Shown here piece after piece: positions 7,667 to 17,209 of a stretch of DNA of 64,000 nucleotides. The stretch's first letter is position 1. Each line of letters begins with the position of its first letter. The DNA lies in NCBI RefSeq assembly GCF_900188245.1, contig NZ_FZOK01000004.1, positions 186,001-250,000 of the forward strand, given 5' to 3'. The translations under genes were made by a program, and so were the position numbers. Under the pieces are notes generated by a model, which was given only the letters and a program-made list of their open reading frames with translations, ran no database searches and had not been told where the DNA came from. The stretch is from Belliella buryatensis. Its GTDB lineage: Bacteria; Bacteroidota; Bacteroidia; Cytophagales; Cyclobacteriaceae.

Positions 7667-9436
7667 ATGAAACAAATGATAAAACTATTGATTTTAGGAT
7701 TACTATCCTTTATTGGGTGCGCTGAACCTGAGACACCTCTTGATAATGATCAAACATCTTATGCTGAAGCTTTCATAATTCCACTGGGCGGAAACACTTA
7801 TCAAATAGCTGGTGAAGAGAATACAGAAATAACTCAAGATGGAATCAGGTCTTGGACCTCCCCTGCTACTGTATTTGGTGTGTTCTTTAAATCATCTGGT
7901 TCCCCTGAAGTAAGGCTCAATATTGACATAGAATCTCAGGAGGGTGAATCGGAAATTGAAATTAAAATCAATGATACTTCAAAAAAAATAACACTACAAA
8001 ATGGCAAATCAGGTATAGTTAAAGTCGGTGATTTCAAGTTGGAAGCTGGATATACTAAAATTGAGATCCAAGGTATTTCAAAAGGAGGAAGTAACTTCTC
8101 CAAAATTAAAGCAATCAAAATTGAGCATAATAACGACCTCTCCCCTTCCTTTGTAAAAGATAATCAAGACAATAATTTTTATTGGGGAAGACGTGGACCA
8201 TCAGTTCATTTAGGGTATCAGGTTCCTGATGGCATCAATTACAAATGGTTTTATAATGAAATGACTATCCCAGAAGGACAAGATCCAATTGGTTCATATT
8301 TCATGGCCAATGGATTTGCAGAAGGTTACTTTGGAATCCAAGTCAACTCACCCAACGAAAGAAGAGTACTCTTTTCGGTGTGGAGTCCGTTTGTTACAGA
8401 TAATCCTAATGAAATACCCGAAGACGAAAGGATTATAGTGCTCAAAAAAGGTCAAGACGTGTATACAGGTGAATTTGGTAATGAAGGCTCTGGTGGACAA
8501 AGTTACCTCAGATTCAATTGGGTAGCTGGAAATACTTACAAATTCATCAACTCCGTAGAGCCTGATGGAAACGGTAATACCATTTATACAGGATATTTCT
8601 TTGCTCCTGAAGTTGGAGAATGGCAAATCATTGCAAGCTTCAAGAGACCAAAAACCAATACTTGGTACAAAAGACCACATTCGTTTTTAGAGAATTTCAA
8701 TCCAAACTATGGTCATCAAGGGAGAAAAGTGCATTATGATAATCAATGGATTAGATCTACTTCTGGAAATTGGACTGAGCTCACCGAAGCTAGATTCACT
8801 GGGGACGCCATTGCTACCCTTGGCTTTAGAATGGACTATGCCGGTGGTTTTGATAATGGAAAATTCTACCTTCAAAACTGTGGGTTCTTTGACCAAAATA
8901 CTACATTGAACAGTATGCACAGCAGGTCTTCAAACAATCAGACACCACAGATTGATTTTGAATTTTTGGAAACATTAGGAGTAGCAATCACTACTCCTGA
9001 ACAAGTTCAAGAAATGGATAAATCCGAATGGGAAATCATATCTTTCAGTTCAGAAGAGACTTCTGGTGAGGGAGCTACTGGACGTGCAAAAGATGTGATT
9101 GACGGTGATGTAAATACCTATTGGCATAGCAGGTGGTCATCTGATGTAGCATCATATCCGCATCATTTTACAGTGGATATGTCAGAAAGCAGGGAAGTTG
9201 AAGGATTTTTGATCTCTCAAAGAAATGGATCCAGGAAAATCAAAGATTTCAAAATCTATGTAAGCCAAGACAATGAAGATTGGACTGTTTTAAAAGAGGG
9301 AAATCTTCAAAATAATGCTTCCAAACAAAATATAGTACTGACTGAAAAAACAACTTTTAGATACTTCAAATTTGAAGGTTTAAATGCACATGATGGACAG
9401 CAATTTGGCGCTCTTGCAGAGATAGGTGTATATTAA
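7667..9436 (+). CDS. Surface lipoprotein with DUF5077, DUF3472 and F5/8 type C (discoidin) domains
   Basis: A 589-residue lipoprotein (lipobox ending FIGC at about residue 18). Residues 30-150 look like DUF5077, a beta-sandwich. Residues 165-430 look like DUF3472 (FYWGRRGPSVHLGYQVPDG, then HQGRKVHYDNQW). Residues about 450-589 form a discoidin/F5-8C carbohydrate-binding module with the DGDVNTYWHSRW motif. No catalytic residues are evident. Lipid anchoring, the binding module and its place after susCD make it a probable surface glycan-binding protein (SusE/F-like role) for this locus. That role is inferred; DUF3472 has no known activity. Confidence 0.8.
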   Translation: MKQMIKLLILGLLSFIGCAEPETPLDNDQTSYAEAFIIPLGGNTYQIAGEENTEITQDGIRSWTSPATVFGVFFKSSGSPEVRLNIDIESQEGESEIEIKINDTSKKITLQNGKSGIVKVGDFKLEAGYTKIEIQGISKGGSNFSKIKAIKIEHNNDLSPSFVKDNQDNNFYWGRRGPSVHLGYQVPDGINYKWFYNEMTIPEGQDPIGSYFMANGFAEGYFGIQVNSPNERRVLFSVWSPFVTDNPNEIPEDERIIVLKKGQDVYTGEFGNEGSGGQSYLRFNWVAGNTYKFINSVEPDGNGNTIYTGYFFAPEVGEWQIIASFKRPKTNTWYKRPHSFLENFNPNYGHQGRKVHYDNQWIRSTSGNWTELTEARFTGDAIATLGFRMDYAGGFDNGKFYLQNCGFFDQNTTLNSMHSRSSNNQTPQIDFEFLETLGVAITTPEQVQEMDKSEWEIISFSSEETSGEGATGRAKDVIDGDVNTYWHSRWSSDVASYPHHFTVDMSESREVEGFLISQRNGSRKIKDFKIYVSQDNEDWTVLKEGNLQNNASKQNIVLTEKTTFRYFKFEGLNAHDGQQFGALAEIGVY

Positions 9437-9454
9437 TTTTACCTAATTGCTATA

Positions 9455-9498
9455 AAACAAGGCCGTCAAGTTAATTTTGACAGCCTTGTTTATTTTTC
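9455..9498. terminator. Bidirectional terminator between convergent genes
   Basis: The stem is AAACAAGGC plus GTCAA on the left arm (9455-9469) and its complement on the right (9477-9491) with one mismatch. T runs follow on both strands. It overlaps the stop codon of the FG-GAP lipoprotein gene. Confidence 0.8.
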
Positions 9499-12400
9499 AA
9501 TACCCAAGATCTTAAGGGGACCATTGTTCTGGATAATTAGAAACATTTCGTTTCCATCCTTTCTTTTCAACCTTTTGATATCTCTTACATCACCACGTAT
9601 ATCAAGGTTACAAATAGGTGTAGGCACATGTGACAATTTTCCCTTTTCTTGTCTTAAAAGCAATCCAGTACCACTATTCATCGCGCCCAAATCCACCATA
9701 AAAGGATACAAATTCCCTACAAGCAAAAACTCAGGATTATCAGTTCCAATTTGTAGTCCCCCTGTAATTGGCGCAATTTGAGCTTCAAGCGGCAATATTA
9801 TTTCTTGATAACCTTGGACAGAGCTTATCAAAGAAGTAGACTTCAATGATTCTAGGATTTTAAATTCCGCATGATCTATTTGAGGCCCCAAAATATCGCA
9901 TATTCCGGCTTCTGCATAATCCACATATTTGACGAATTTTTTCTTTAAATTATTAATTTGACTAAGCATTATATCTCTAGAGTAAATTGGAAATAGCTCT
10001 CCTTGAATATTATTTGTCATCAAGGAAAGTATATTGCCTGAATTATTAAAGTCACCAATAAATAACTTTATAGGCTTATCCACGTCAGCTTTTAGTTGAC
10101 TATTTTCCCCAAGATTCCCCAATAATAAATCAGGCTTACCGTCTTGATTGATATCTGAAATCATCAAACTTTGCCAAAAACCTTTTTTTACGTTTAAACC
10201 CAGGTCATTACTGATTTCCCTTGACTGATCAAGACTAATCTTCCATACCTGTACCCCCATAAACTCTCCAGTCAAAACCAGTTCTTTGCGACCATCACCA
10301 TCCATGTCATGCCACTCCCCTGATGTAATCATTCCTGCATTTCTAAGTTTACTGGGGGTTACATCCCTAAATATTAAATCATTTTGAGTACTCTCGTTTC
10401 TCAATAAAAAACTCCAGGGACTTACTCCGTATTGATCTGGAACAGACCTCCCTGCAATGAATAAATCAACTTTCCCATCTCCATCGAAATCATGTGCCAA
10501 TACCAACCCATTATTCCCTGTCAAATCAGGTAAAACATTTTCAGCTTTTTCAAAATTTCCATTCCCTTTGTTAATATATAGCCTATCCTGAAGGGTAGGA
10601 AAATACAAGCTAAACTCTGTTCCTCCACTGCTTACATATAAATCAAGAAGTCCATTCCCATTAGCATCGAAAAATACAGCTCCAGCATCCTTAAAATCAG
10701 CATCTAAAGTCCATGGCCCATGCTTGATTTCATCAAATCTCCCATCAGTATTACTTAAATATAAAGCTCCTGATTGTCCTATGGCACCCCCGATAAAAAA
10801 ATCATCATTCCCATCTCCATTTACATCACCAACAGCAGCTGCAGGGCTGACTTTGGAATGTTGGAAAAATGATAAAGGGTTGACTTTAAAATCTGTAAAA
10901 CTATTTTCCTGATGATAAAAAGACACACCTAAAGAAGTGGTATAGTCTTTAAAATTAAAATCTTGATTTTGAATCTTACTTTCTATCAAGAAATCTTTAT
11001 CAGAATCCGACTGATCTAAAACGTGAGTCTGATTAATGTGAATATTGAAAATCTCTGTTGTCTGTCGATCAGGCCAAATGATTTCGGCTTTTATTACTTC
11101 TTTATTTTTTCCAATCCCAAAATGAAGTACTGGATCTACTGAAGATTGATAACCTCTTACGGGATACAACTCCTTCACTTGAATAGATTTATCAGATAAA
11201 GTTATTTTGATCTTAGTTCCAATTGCTTGGCTATTTAAACCTACTCCTGAAAGTTTAAACATTACAAAGTTATTTCCAGTTTTTTCCTTTGCTTTATTAC
11301 GGAAAACTGTTGCAGGCTCATTGATGTTATTGATCACTAAATCCATACTCCCATCCCCATCTAAATCGGCATAAACCATCCCATTAGAAATTCTTGGAGT
11401 ATCGAAACCAAACTTCTTGGACTCGTTTGAAAATGTCAAATCACCTTTATTCATAAAAAGATAATTCCCAACTTTAGTACTAGGAATTCTCTTCACTAAC
11501 GCTAATAAATCGGGTTCCTGACCTTTTAATCTAGCTTCTTTTGCTGCATCCGCATAGGTATAATTCAAAAAATCCTTGTTGGTAAAGTCTCTTAAAAAGC
11601 CATTGGTGATGACCAAATCCTTTAAACCATCATTATCCATATCTACAAACAGTCCAGACCAACTCCAGTCAGTATTGGAAACGCCTGATAGCTGACCTAT
11701 TTCTTGGAATACCAAATCTCCGTTTTGATCAAGTCCTCTATTCAACTGAAGCATATTCCTCATGTATTGGTGATGGTAACCACTATCAACTAGTGCTTGA
11801 TAAAAATCAAATTCATCTCCTCCTTTTAGCAATTTTTGCCTTCTGTTATCTTCAGGAAGCATGTCTAGAGTAAATAGGTCTATTAGGCCATCATTATTGA
11901 AATCTGCTAGATCTCCACCCATAGAAAACTTGGATTGATGAGTCATAGCTGTTTTTGAAACTTCCTTAAATGTACCATCTGCATTATTGAGGTATAAAAA
12001 ATCTTGTTCATTGTAATCATTGGTAACAAAAATGTCAGGCCAGCCATCATTATTGATATCAGAAACCAAAACAGCAAGCCCGAAATTTAACCCATTGCCA
12101 ATAATCCCCGCTTCTTCACTGACATCAACAAACTTTCCATTATCATTTCTGAATAATTGATTCCCATAATATGGGTGTCTAAAAGCTCTGAGTTTTGATG
12201 TTTGACTTAATGGATTGTAAAAAGTCTTACCATGATTTAACAAAAACATATCAAGATCCCCGTCTCCGTCATAATCAAAAAATGCAGCCATAGTGCTATA
12301 TGTTCCTATAGCATCAAGTCCGTATTCCTTAGCGCTCTCGGTAAAAGTCAAGTCTCCATTATTGATATAAAGCTCATTTCTTCTGGAATATTCATCTCCT

Positions 12401-12813
12401 GGACCTGAATAACACAGATAAATGTCCAAAAACCCATCTCCATTTATATCTACCAAACTCACACCTGTAGCAAAATCTCTTCTGCCTTGAAGTCCAGATT
12501 GATTTGTTATGTCCTCAAACTTGAAATCCCCTTTATTAAGGTAAACCTTATTTTCTACCAAGTTCCCTATGAAAATCAAATCTGGTAAACCATTATTATT
12601 GAGGTCACCTGCTGCAACTCCACCTCCATTATATAAGTACTCATATGAAAGAATATTCAAACTATCATTTTCTATTATAGTGTTTTGAAAATGAATTCCT
12701 GAAAATTTCGGCTCAACAATTTCCAAATATTCATTGGAAACATCATCCTGCAAAGTGCAGGAGTTAAGCAAAAAAAGAAAAATCAATAGAGTGGGTACCT
12801 TTTTTGTATTCAT
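9490..12813 (-). CDS. FG-GAP/VCBS-repeat lipoprotein with ASPIC/UnbV domain
   Basis: A 1,107-residue predicted lipoprotein (signal ending LLNSC, about residue 19). It carries many calcium-binding FG-GAP/VCBS repeats of the form D-N-G-D or D-x-D-G-D (GDLNNNGLPDL, DINGDGFLDIYL, DYDGDGDLDMFL, DINNDGWPDIF and more), which fold as beta-propellers. An ASPIC/UnbV-like section lies around residues 515-590 (AIGTKIKIT, YPVRGYQSS, FGIGK). Such CRTAC1-like proteins are frequent partners of SusCD loci in Bacteroidota. They are thought to be surface binding or scaffold proteins, with no established enzyme activity. It is transcribed toward the susCD operon and appears monocistronic, because a terminator stands between it and the GH109 operon upstream. 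Confidence 0.85.
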   Translation of the reverse strand: MNTKKVPTLLIFLFLLNSCTLQDDVSNEYLEIVEPKFSGIHFQNTIIENDSLNILSYEYLYNGGGVAAGDLNNNGLPDLIFIGNLVENKVYLNKGDFKFEDITNQSGLQGRRDFATGVSLVDINGDGFLDIYLCYSGPGDEYSRRNELYINNGDLTFTESAKEYGLDAIGTYSTMAAFFDYDGDGDLDMFLLNHGKTFYNPLSQTSKLRAFRHPYYGNQLFRNDNGKFVDVSEEAGIIGNGLNFGLAVLVSDINNDGWPDIFVTNDYNEQDFLYLNNADGTFKEVSKTAMTHQSKFSMGGDLADFNNDGLIDLFTLDMLPEDNRRQKLLKGGDEFDFYQALVDSGYHHQYMRNMLQLNRGLDQNGDLVFQEIGQLSGVSNTDWSWSGLFVDMDNDGLKDLVITNGFLRDFTNKDFLNYTYADAAKEARLKGQEPDLLALVKRIPSTKVGNYLFMNKGDLTFSNESKKFGFDTPRISNGMVYADLDGDGSMDLVINNINEPATVFRNKAKEKTGNNFVMFKLSGVGLNSQAIGTKIKITLSDKSIQVKELYPVRGYQSSVDPVLHFGIGKNKEVIKAEIIWPDRQTTEIFNIHINQTHVLDQSDSDKDFLIESKIQNQDFNFKDYTTSLGVSFYHQENSFTDFKVNPLSFFQHSKVSPAAAVGDVNGDGNDDFFIGGAIGQSGALYLSNTDGRFDEIKHGPWTLDADFKDAGAVFFDANGNGLLDLYVSSGGTEFSLYFPTLQDRLYINKGNGNFEKAENVLPDLTGNNGLVLAHDFDGDGKVDLFIAGRSVPDQYGVSPWSFLLRNESTQNDLIFRDVTPSKLRNAGMITSGEWHDMDGDGRKELVLTGEFMGVQVWKISLDQSREISNDLGLNVKKGFWQSLMISDINQDGKPDLLLGNLGENSQLKADVDKPIKLFIGDFNNSGNILSLMTNNIQGELFPIYSRDIMLSQINNLKKKFVKYVDYAEAGICDILGPQIDHAEFKILESLKSTSLISSVQGYQEIILPLEAQIAPITGGLQIGTDNPEFLLVGNLYPFMVDLGAMNSGTGLLLRQEKGKLSHVPTPICNLDIRGDVRDIKRLKRKDGNEMFLIIQNNGPLKILGIEK

Positions 12814-12954
12814 TTGTTTTGATCATTATTGTTCAAACACATCATTCAAGTTCTGAGAAATTAATAGATAGTTATCTGAGATATTTAAAAAATGAATAGC
12901 AGGAAGGGGAAGCATTTCTAATTGAAAGATTCTTCAAAAGAGAGGCAAAAACTA

Positions 12955-12982
12955 TATAAAAACACCGAAGATACCTTCGGTG
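12955..12982 (-). terminator. Terminator of the GalNAc catabolic operon
   Basis: An eight-base stem CACCGAAG/CTTCGGTG with a four-base loop. On the minus strand it is followed by a T-rich tract. It sits about 45 bases after the GH109 stop codon. Confidence 0.8.
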
Positions 12983-13025
12983 CCTTTATCAACTAAACTA
13001 ATTAACCCTATAAATAAATTTTCTG

Positions 13026-14435
13026 TTAAATAACAACCTTTGTATTCCCTCCACCATTTAAGGTAATGTCTACTGGCTTATTGGTTTTCCAAGAGCCACC
13101 TGTAAAGTCAGGCACATCAATAGAATTAGACCTATGAGCCACCGACCATTCACTCAGTGGTGAAATGGCTGACCAGAGTGCCGCATCATAGACGTCTTGA
13201 TCCAATGGAAGACCGTTTCTCAAACAATCTACCAATCTCCACTCCATCATAAAATCCATTCCTCCATGACCTCCAATAGTCTTGGCCAACTCACCTACTT
13301 TTTTCACGATTTCTGGCGTATATTTTTCCTGAAGAACTTTCATTTCATCATCCTTGATCCATCCATGACCACTAGATACACGCTGCACTGGGTATTTTTG
13401 AGCAAATGCTTTGGTACCACTTAGGGCATGTAGCCTAGAATACGGTCTTGGAGATGTCACGTCATGCTGAACCATCATCGACTTGCCACGCTTAGTCCTG
13501 ATAATCGTTGTGTTCATATTACCTCCATACTGCTTTTCTACAAATGATGCGTAGAAATTATCCTGCTCTGCCAATTCTCTAGCCTTGTTCGCCATATGGA
13601 AATCTGCAGAAGATAAAGAGGTCAAGTAATCCATTTGATCTCCTCTATTGATATCCATCAACTGTGCAATAGGCCCTAATCCATGTGTAGCATAGAGGTT
13701 GCCATCTCTGTAGTTTTCTTTCAGCCTCCACATATCTTCATAGGCATTTTTGGCAAAGTTCAAATCCAAAAGATCATGAATATAAGCCCCTTCGGCATGT
13801 AGAATATCTCCAAAAAACCCATCTCTTGCCATATTGAGGGTCATCAATTCAAAAAAGTCATAACAACAGTTCTCAAGCATCATGCAATGCTTCTGAGTGC
13901 GTTCAGAGGTCTCTACCAATTGCCAGCACTCTTCAAGGGTCTTCGCAGCTGGCACCTCTACTGCTGCATGTTTTCCTGCTTCCATGGCATAGACAGCCAT
14001 TGGGACATGCCAATCCCAAGGTGTTGCAATATAGATCAAGTCTATATCATCTCTATCCACCATCTTCTTCCAAGCATAAGCATTGCCAGAGTATTTTGAA
14101 GGTTTATGCTTTGTCTTTTCCAGAGATTTAGTGACTTTATCTACTTTCTCCGATACAAGGTCACAAATTGCCACAATCTCCACCCCTTCTATTTTACTCA
14201 TTCTACTCACAGCTCCTGGCCCCCTCATACCCAATCCTATAAAACCAACTCTAACCTTATCTAGCTTGGGTGCAGCAAAACCAGACATGTTAAAATGTTG
14301 AAGTCTTTTTCTCTTAATCAATTCAGGTATGCGTTCCATCTCTTCAGCAGAACTGAAATTACTCATACCTGTACCAAATAGTCCAAGTCCTGCCAGACCC
14401 GAAATCTTTAGAAACTCTCTTCTTTTGTTGCTCAT
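13026..14435 (-). CDS. GH109-type NAD-dependent alpha-N-acetylgalactosaminidase
   Basis: A 469-residue protein with a twin-arginine export signal (NKRREFLK near residue 3, then a hydrophobic stretch). The Rossmann domain of the Gfo/Idh fold has VGFIGLGMRGPGAVSRM near residue 62. Family-typical segments are MMLENCCYD near 187, HAEGAYIHDL near 213 and THGLGPIAQL near 250. GH109 enzymes use tightly bound NAD+ to remove terminal alpha-GalNAc by an oxidation-elimination mechanism. This is the last gene of the seven-gene operon that also encodes GalNAc catabolism, which fits the assignment closely. Periplasmic action is expected from the Tat signal. A different Gfo/Idh glycoside oxidoreductase is the main alternative. 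Confidence 0.85.
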   Translation of the reverse strand: MSNKRREFLKISGLAGLGLFGTGMSNFSSAEEMERIPELIKRKRLQHFNMSGFAAPKLDKVRVGFIGLGMRGPGAVSRMSKIEGVEIVAICDLVSEKVDKVTKSLEKTKHKPSKYSGNAYAWKKMVDRDDIDLIYIATPWDWHVPMAVYAMEAGKHAAVEVPAAKTLEECWQLVETSERTQKHCMMLENCCYDFFELMTLNMARDGFFGDILHAEGAYIHDLLDLNFAKNAYEDMWRLKENYRDGNLYATHGLGPIAQLMDINRGDQMDYLTSLSSADFHMANKARELAEQDNFYASFVEKQYGGNMNTTIIRTKRGKSMMVQHDVTSPRPYSRLHALSGTKAFAQKYPVQRVSSGHGWIKDDEMKVLQEKYTPEIVKKVGELAKTIGGHGGMDFMMEWRLVDCLRNGLPLDQDVYDAALWSAISPLSEWSVAHRSNSIDVPDFTGGSWKTNKPVDITLNGGGNTKVVI

Positions 14436-14452
14436 GGTTATTATGTTAATTA

Positions 14453-15433
14453 TTAATTTTTAAATCCGTAAATCTTTGCTGCATTAATCACAAATAGCTT
14501 TTCTAATACTTCAGTTGGTAGTCCTAGACCTTGAAACTCTCCTTCAAACTCCTCAGCTTCCATAAAATCTTCTGAAGAAAAATACTGCCAATGATAGGTC
14601 CATAATGCATCAAACCTAGCCGCTGCTTGATCCTCATGATCAAAGAATGAATCGATCACATCAGAGCCATATATGATCCGATCTTGATATCTAATAAAAA
14701 AGTCTCTAACCAATTCCCTATGCTCAATTCCCTGCAATTGAACATGACAGATTCTCTCTGCCATATCTACATGGAAGTTTGGATAAAGGTCAAGTCGCTT
14801 TCCTATTTCTGTAAGATCCCATTCCATACTCCCAAAATGCGCCCCAATAAATACTAAATCCGGATGCTTCTCAAGCACTTTGTCCCTTGCTGCTATTTGA
14901 GCCAAATAATCTGGGAACTCCTTATGCAAATACATGTGATATTCTGGATGCTTGGCAAAGTAGTTTCTATCTGAATCTACTGTCATTTGCTCCAATGGAA
15001 GCCAACAATTCCTAGGTTCACCAATATGAGCGATCAAAGGAATTTTGTTCATAGAAAGAAAGTCAAATACAGGGTCCAACCTATCGTCACTGACCATTAC
15101 AAATTGTCCCGACTTATCTCTTAATTCCATTCCGAAGTTTTTCCAAATCTTGATCCCCGATGCACCATTATCTACTGTCTTTTTGATTTGATCAATAGTG
15201 TTGGGTAACCAAGAGCTGTTTCCAAAACCTGCTGATGAAAATGTTCCCATATACCTTACCTGTTCTGGGAAATCCCGCTTCAAGTCTAGGACTACAGCCT
15301 CTTGTTCTCCAATAGGATCAAAAAATGGAATATCTGTATTGATAGACAAAAATGAAGCACCACGCTCCAAAGCAAGTTTCATCTTTGCTTTGGAACGGGT
15401 ATTCAAATGGCAATGAGCATCGATCAAATTCAT
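14453..15433 (-). CDS. Amidohydrolase-family (Amidohydro_2) metal hydrolase; candidate hexosamine-phosphate deacetylase
   Basis: A 326-residue cytoplasmic TIM-barrel hydrolase without a signal peptide. Metal-binding features are the N-terminal HxH in DAHCHLN, a His in PLIAHIGEP near residue 136, a His in FIGAHFGSMEW near 198 and the Asp in YGSDVID near 255. The ending NAAKIYGF is typical of amidohydrolase_2 proteins. It begins one base after the aldolase gene and ends 17 bases before the GH109 gene, so it belongs to the GalNAc operon. The pathway needs a GalNAc-6-phosphate deacetylase and no NagA/AgaA homologue is seen nearby. This protein is therefore the best local candidate, although its subfamily differs from NagA. 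A lactonase or sugar-acid hydrolase role is also possible. Confidence 0.7.
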   Translation of the reverse strand: MNLIDAHCHLNTRSKAKMKLALERGASFLSINTDIPFFDPIGEQEAVVLDLKRDFPEQVRYMGTFSSAGFGNSSWLPNTIDQIKKTVDNGASGIKIWKNFGMELRDKSGQFVMVSDDRLDPVFDFLSMNKIPLIAHIGEPRNCWLPLEQMTVDSDRNYFAKHPEYHMYLHKEFPDYLAQIAARDKVLEKHPDLVFIGAHFGSMEWDLTEIGKRLDLYPNFHVDMAERICHVQLQGIEHRELVRDFFIRYQDRIIYGSDVIDSFFDHEDQAAARFDALWTYHWQYFSSEDFMEAEEFEGEFQGLGLPTEVLEKLFVINAAKIYGFKN

Positions 15434-15434
15434 T

Positions 15435-16259
15435 TTATCTATTGTTTACAATATCTAACTTTCCTTTGACTAGCTCAGTGACTGCATTTGTTGCTTTAGG
15501 AAATACTTTTCTCAAATCTATCTCCTCGTTTTGGGTCAATATATCCTGAAGGGTCTTCATAAAGATATTCTTAATCTCCGTAGCCAAATTGACTTTGCAG
15601 ATTCCATTTTGAATTGCAGCCCGAAGCTGAGATTCAGGCACACCCGAACTGCCATGCAGTACAAATGTGGCATCCTGTACCTCTGCTACAATCGCTTGAA
15701 GTAAATCTATCTGTAATTTTGGTTCTTCTTTATAAAACCCATGAGCTGTGCCTATGGATATAGCCAATGCATCTACACCTGTCTCCTCTACAAACTGTCT
15801 AGCTTCATGTGGCTGGGTAAATCCACTATGTGCGTGAGATTGACCCAATTTTGCAACAAAACCTAGCTCTGCCTCTACATGCGCTCCATAAGATGCTGCC
15901 CTTTTGACTACTTCTTGAGTGAGTTTCATATTCTCTCCAAATGGTAACTCAGAGCCATCTATCATCACAGAATCAAAACCTGCATCTAAACAGCGCTGTG
16001 CTAATTCTACCGAACTTCCATGATCTAAATGTATCCATCCTTCCACACCAAATTGCTTGAGACCTTCCCTACCCAATGCCACAGCAGAATCCAACCCCAT
16101 ATAGTCGATTGAGCTTTGTGTCAATTGCAAAATTATTGGATCTCCCGAATGCTGCGCTGCGCCAAGCACACCATGTAGAGTTTCTAAGTTATAGTAGTTC
16201 GTAGCCAATAATCCGATTTTCTTATCTGTAAGGCTGCTTAATTTTTCTTTTAACTTCAT
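15435..16259 (-). CDS. kbaY: Class II tagatose-1,6-bisphosphate aldolase
   Basis: A 274-residue class II (zinc) aldolase of the KbaY/GatY/AgaY group. Visible motifs are HLDHGSSVELAQ near residue 77 (catalytic Asp and zinc His), VEAELGFV near 132, ISIGTAHGFYK near 171 (zinc His) and VLHGSSGVPE near 202 (zinc His and phosphate binding). Length fits the short KbaY type and not the longer FbaA type. It cleaves tagatose-1,6-bisphosphate to dihydroxyacetone phosphate and glyceraldehyde-3-phosphate, the last step of the galactosamine route. It overlaps the kinase gene before it by four bases. Fructose-bisphosphate aldolase activity cannot be excluded, but the operon favours tagatose. Confidence 0.85.
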   Translation of the reverse strand: MKLKEKLSSLTDKKIGLLATNYYNLETLHGVLGAAQHSGDPIILQLTQSSIDYMGLDSAVALGREGLKQFGVEGWIHLDHGSSVELAQRCLDAGFDSVMIDGSELPFGENMKLTQEVVKRAASYGAHVEAELGFVAKLGQSHAHSGFTQPHEARQFVEETGVDALAISIGTAHGFYKEEPKLQIDLLQAIVAEVQDATFVLHGSSGVPESQLRAAIQNGICKVNLATEIKNIFMKTLQDILTQNEEIDLRKVFPKATNAVTELVKGKLDIVNNR

Positions 16260-17209
16260 AAGTTGGCTGTATTTACATTGAATAGCTTTTTTGTTGTTTC
16301 CTGAAAAGCCGCTAGACTTTCAAATGCTGTCGTCCCTCCAGCTGCTGTAGTATTGACAGCACCTGTAAGGTTTGCAAATCGTAAACAAGTGCTCCAAGGT
16401 TTGCCTGCAAGGAAATGGTGAATAAAACCTGCATTGAAACTATCACCAGCACCAATAGCATCTACAAAATGGTCATGAACAAATCCTTCTTCATGAATTA
16501 TTGTTCCTTGATGGAATAGCATACTTCCTTTTTGCCCCATCTTTACTGCGACTACATTGGCAAAAGGACTCAATTCCTCTAGCGCATCCTCCACACTGCT
16601 CTTTCCTGTAAGCCCTTTAATTTCTGCTTCATTGGGCAAAAAAACATCTACATAAGGCAGGCAGGCTCGATAATCAAAGTCAAAATCACCGTCAGGGTCA
16701 GTCTGCAAATCTAAAGAAGTCGTCAAACCTGCAGCTTTGGCCTTTTGAAATAGTTGCTTAATCTCTTTTCTGATTTTTGGTTGAAGAAAAAGGTTTGAAA
16801 AATGCAGATGATCAAACTGACTTATATTGCCCCATGGGATATCATCTATTCCGAGATGTTCCATCGCACCGCAATAGGTCACATTTGCTCTGTCTTGATC
16901 GTAATTAAGCACAATGGTCAACCCAGTTTGGTAAATTTCATCTTGGATCAAATAATCAGTATGCACACCCTTCTCTTTAAACTTTTCCTTAACGAAATCA
17001 CCAAAATCATCCTTCCCAATTTTGCCACAGAAACTAGTTGGCACTCCCAATGCAGCTATATTAGAAGCAAAGATCGCAGAACTACTTCCTAAAGTAAGAT
17101 TCATCTGAGACGCTATGATTTCAGTACCTACTTTGGGGAAACCTTTGATGTCATTAAGAATCAAATCTACATTCAACTCACCAACTACTAGCAATTTTTT
17201 ATTGTGCAT
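16256..17209 (-). CDS. PfkB/ribokinase-family sugar kinase, candidate GalNAc kinase
   Basis: A 317-residue PfkB kinase. The N-terminal substrate-binding part is VVGELNVDLIL, and GSSSAIFASNIAALG (GG-x-N-A-like) lies near residue 42. The C-terminal signature DAIGAGDSFNAGF near residue 250 has the catalytic Asp and anion hole. It is closer to ribokinase/KdgK-type kinases than to 1-phosphofructokinase, unlike the next kinase upstream. In proteobacterial systems lacking a PTS, an AgaK kinase makes GalNAc-6-phosphate. This gene is the natural candidate here, since the operon already has a separate LacC-like kinase. It overlaps both neighbours (4 bases with the aldolase, 11 with the other kinase), indicating co-translation. 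Substrate assignment is by context. Confidence 0.8.
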   Translation of the reverse strand: MHNKKLLVVGELNVDLILNDIKGFPKVGTEIIASQMNLTLGSSSAIFASNIAALGVPTSFCGKIGKDDFGDFVKEKFKEKGVHTDYLIQDEIYQTGLTIVLNYDQDRANVTYCGAMEHLGIDDIPWGNISQFDHLHFSNLFLQPKIRKEIKQLFQKAKAAGLTTSLDLQTDPDGDFDFDYRACLPYVDVFLPNEAEIKGLTGKSSVEDALEELSPFANVVAVKMGQKGSMLFHQGTIIHEEGFVHDHFVDAIGAGDSFNAGFIHHFLAGKPWSTCLRFANLTGAVNTTAAGGTTAFESLAAFQETTKKLFNVNTANL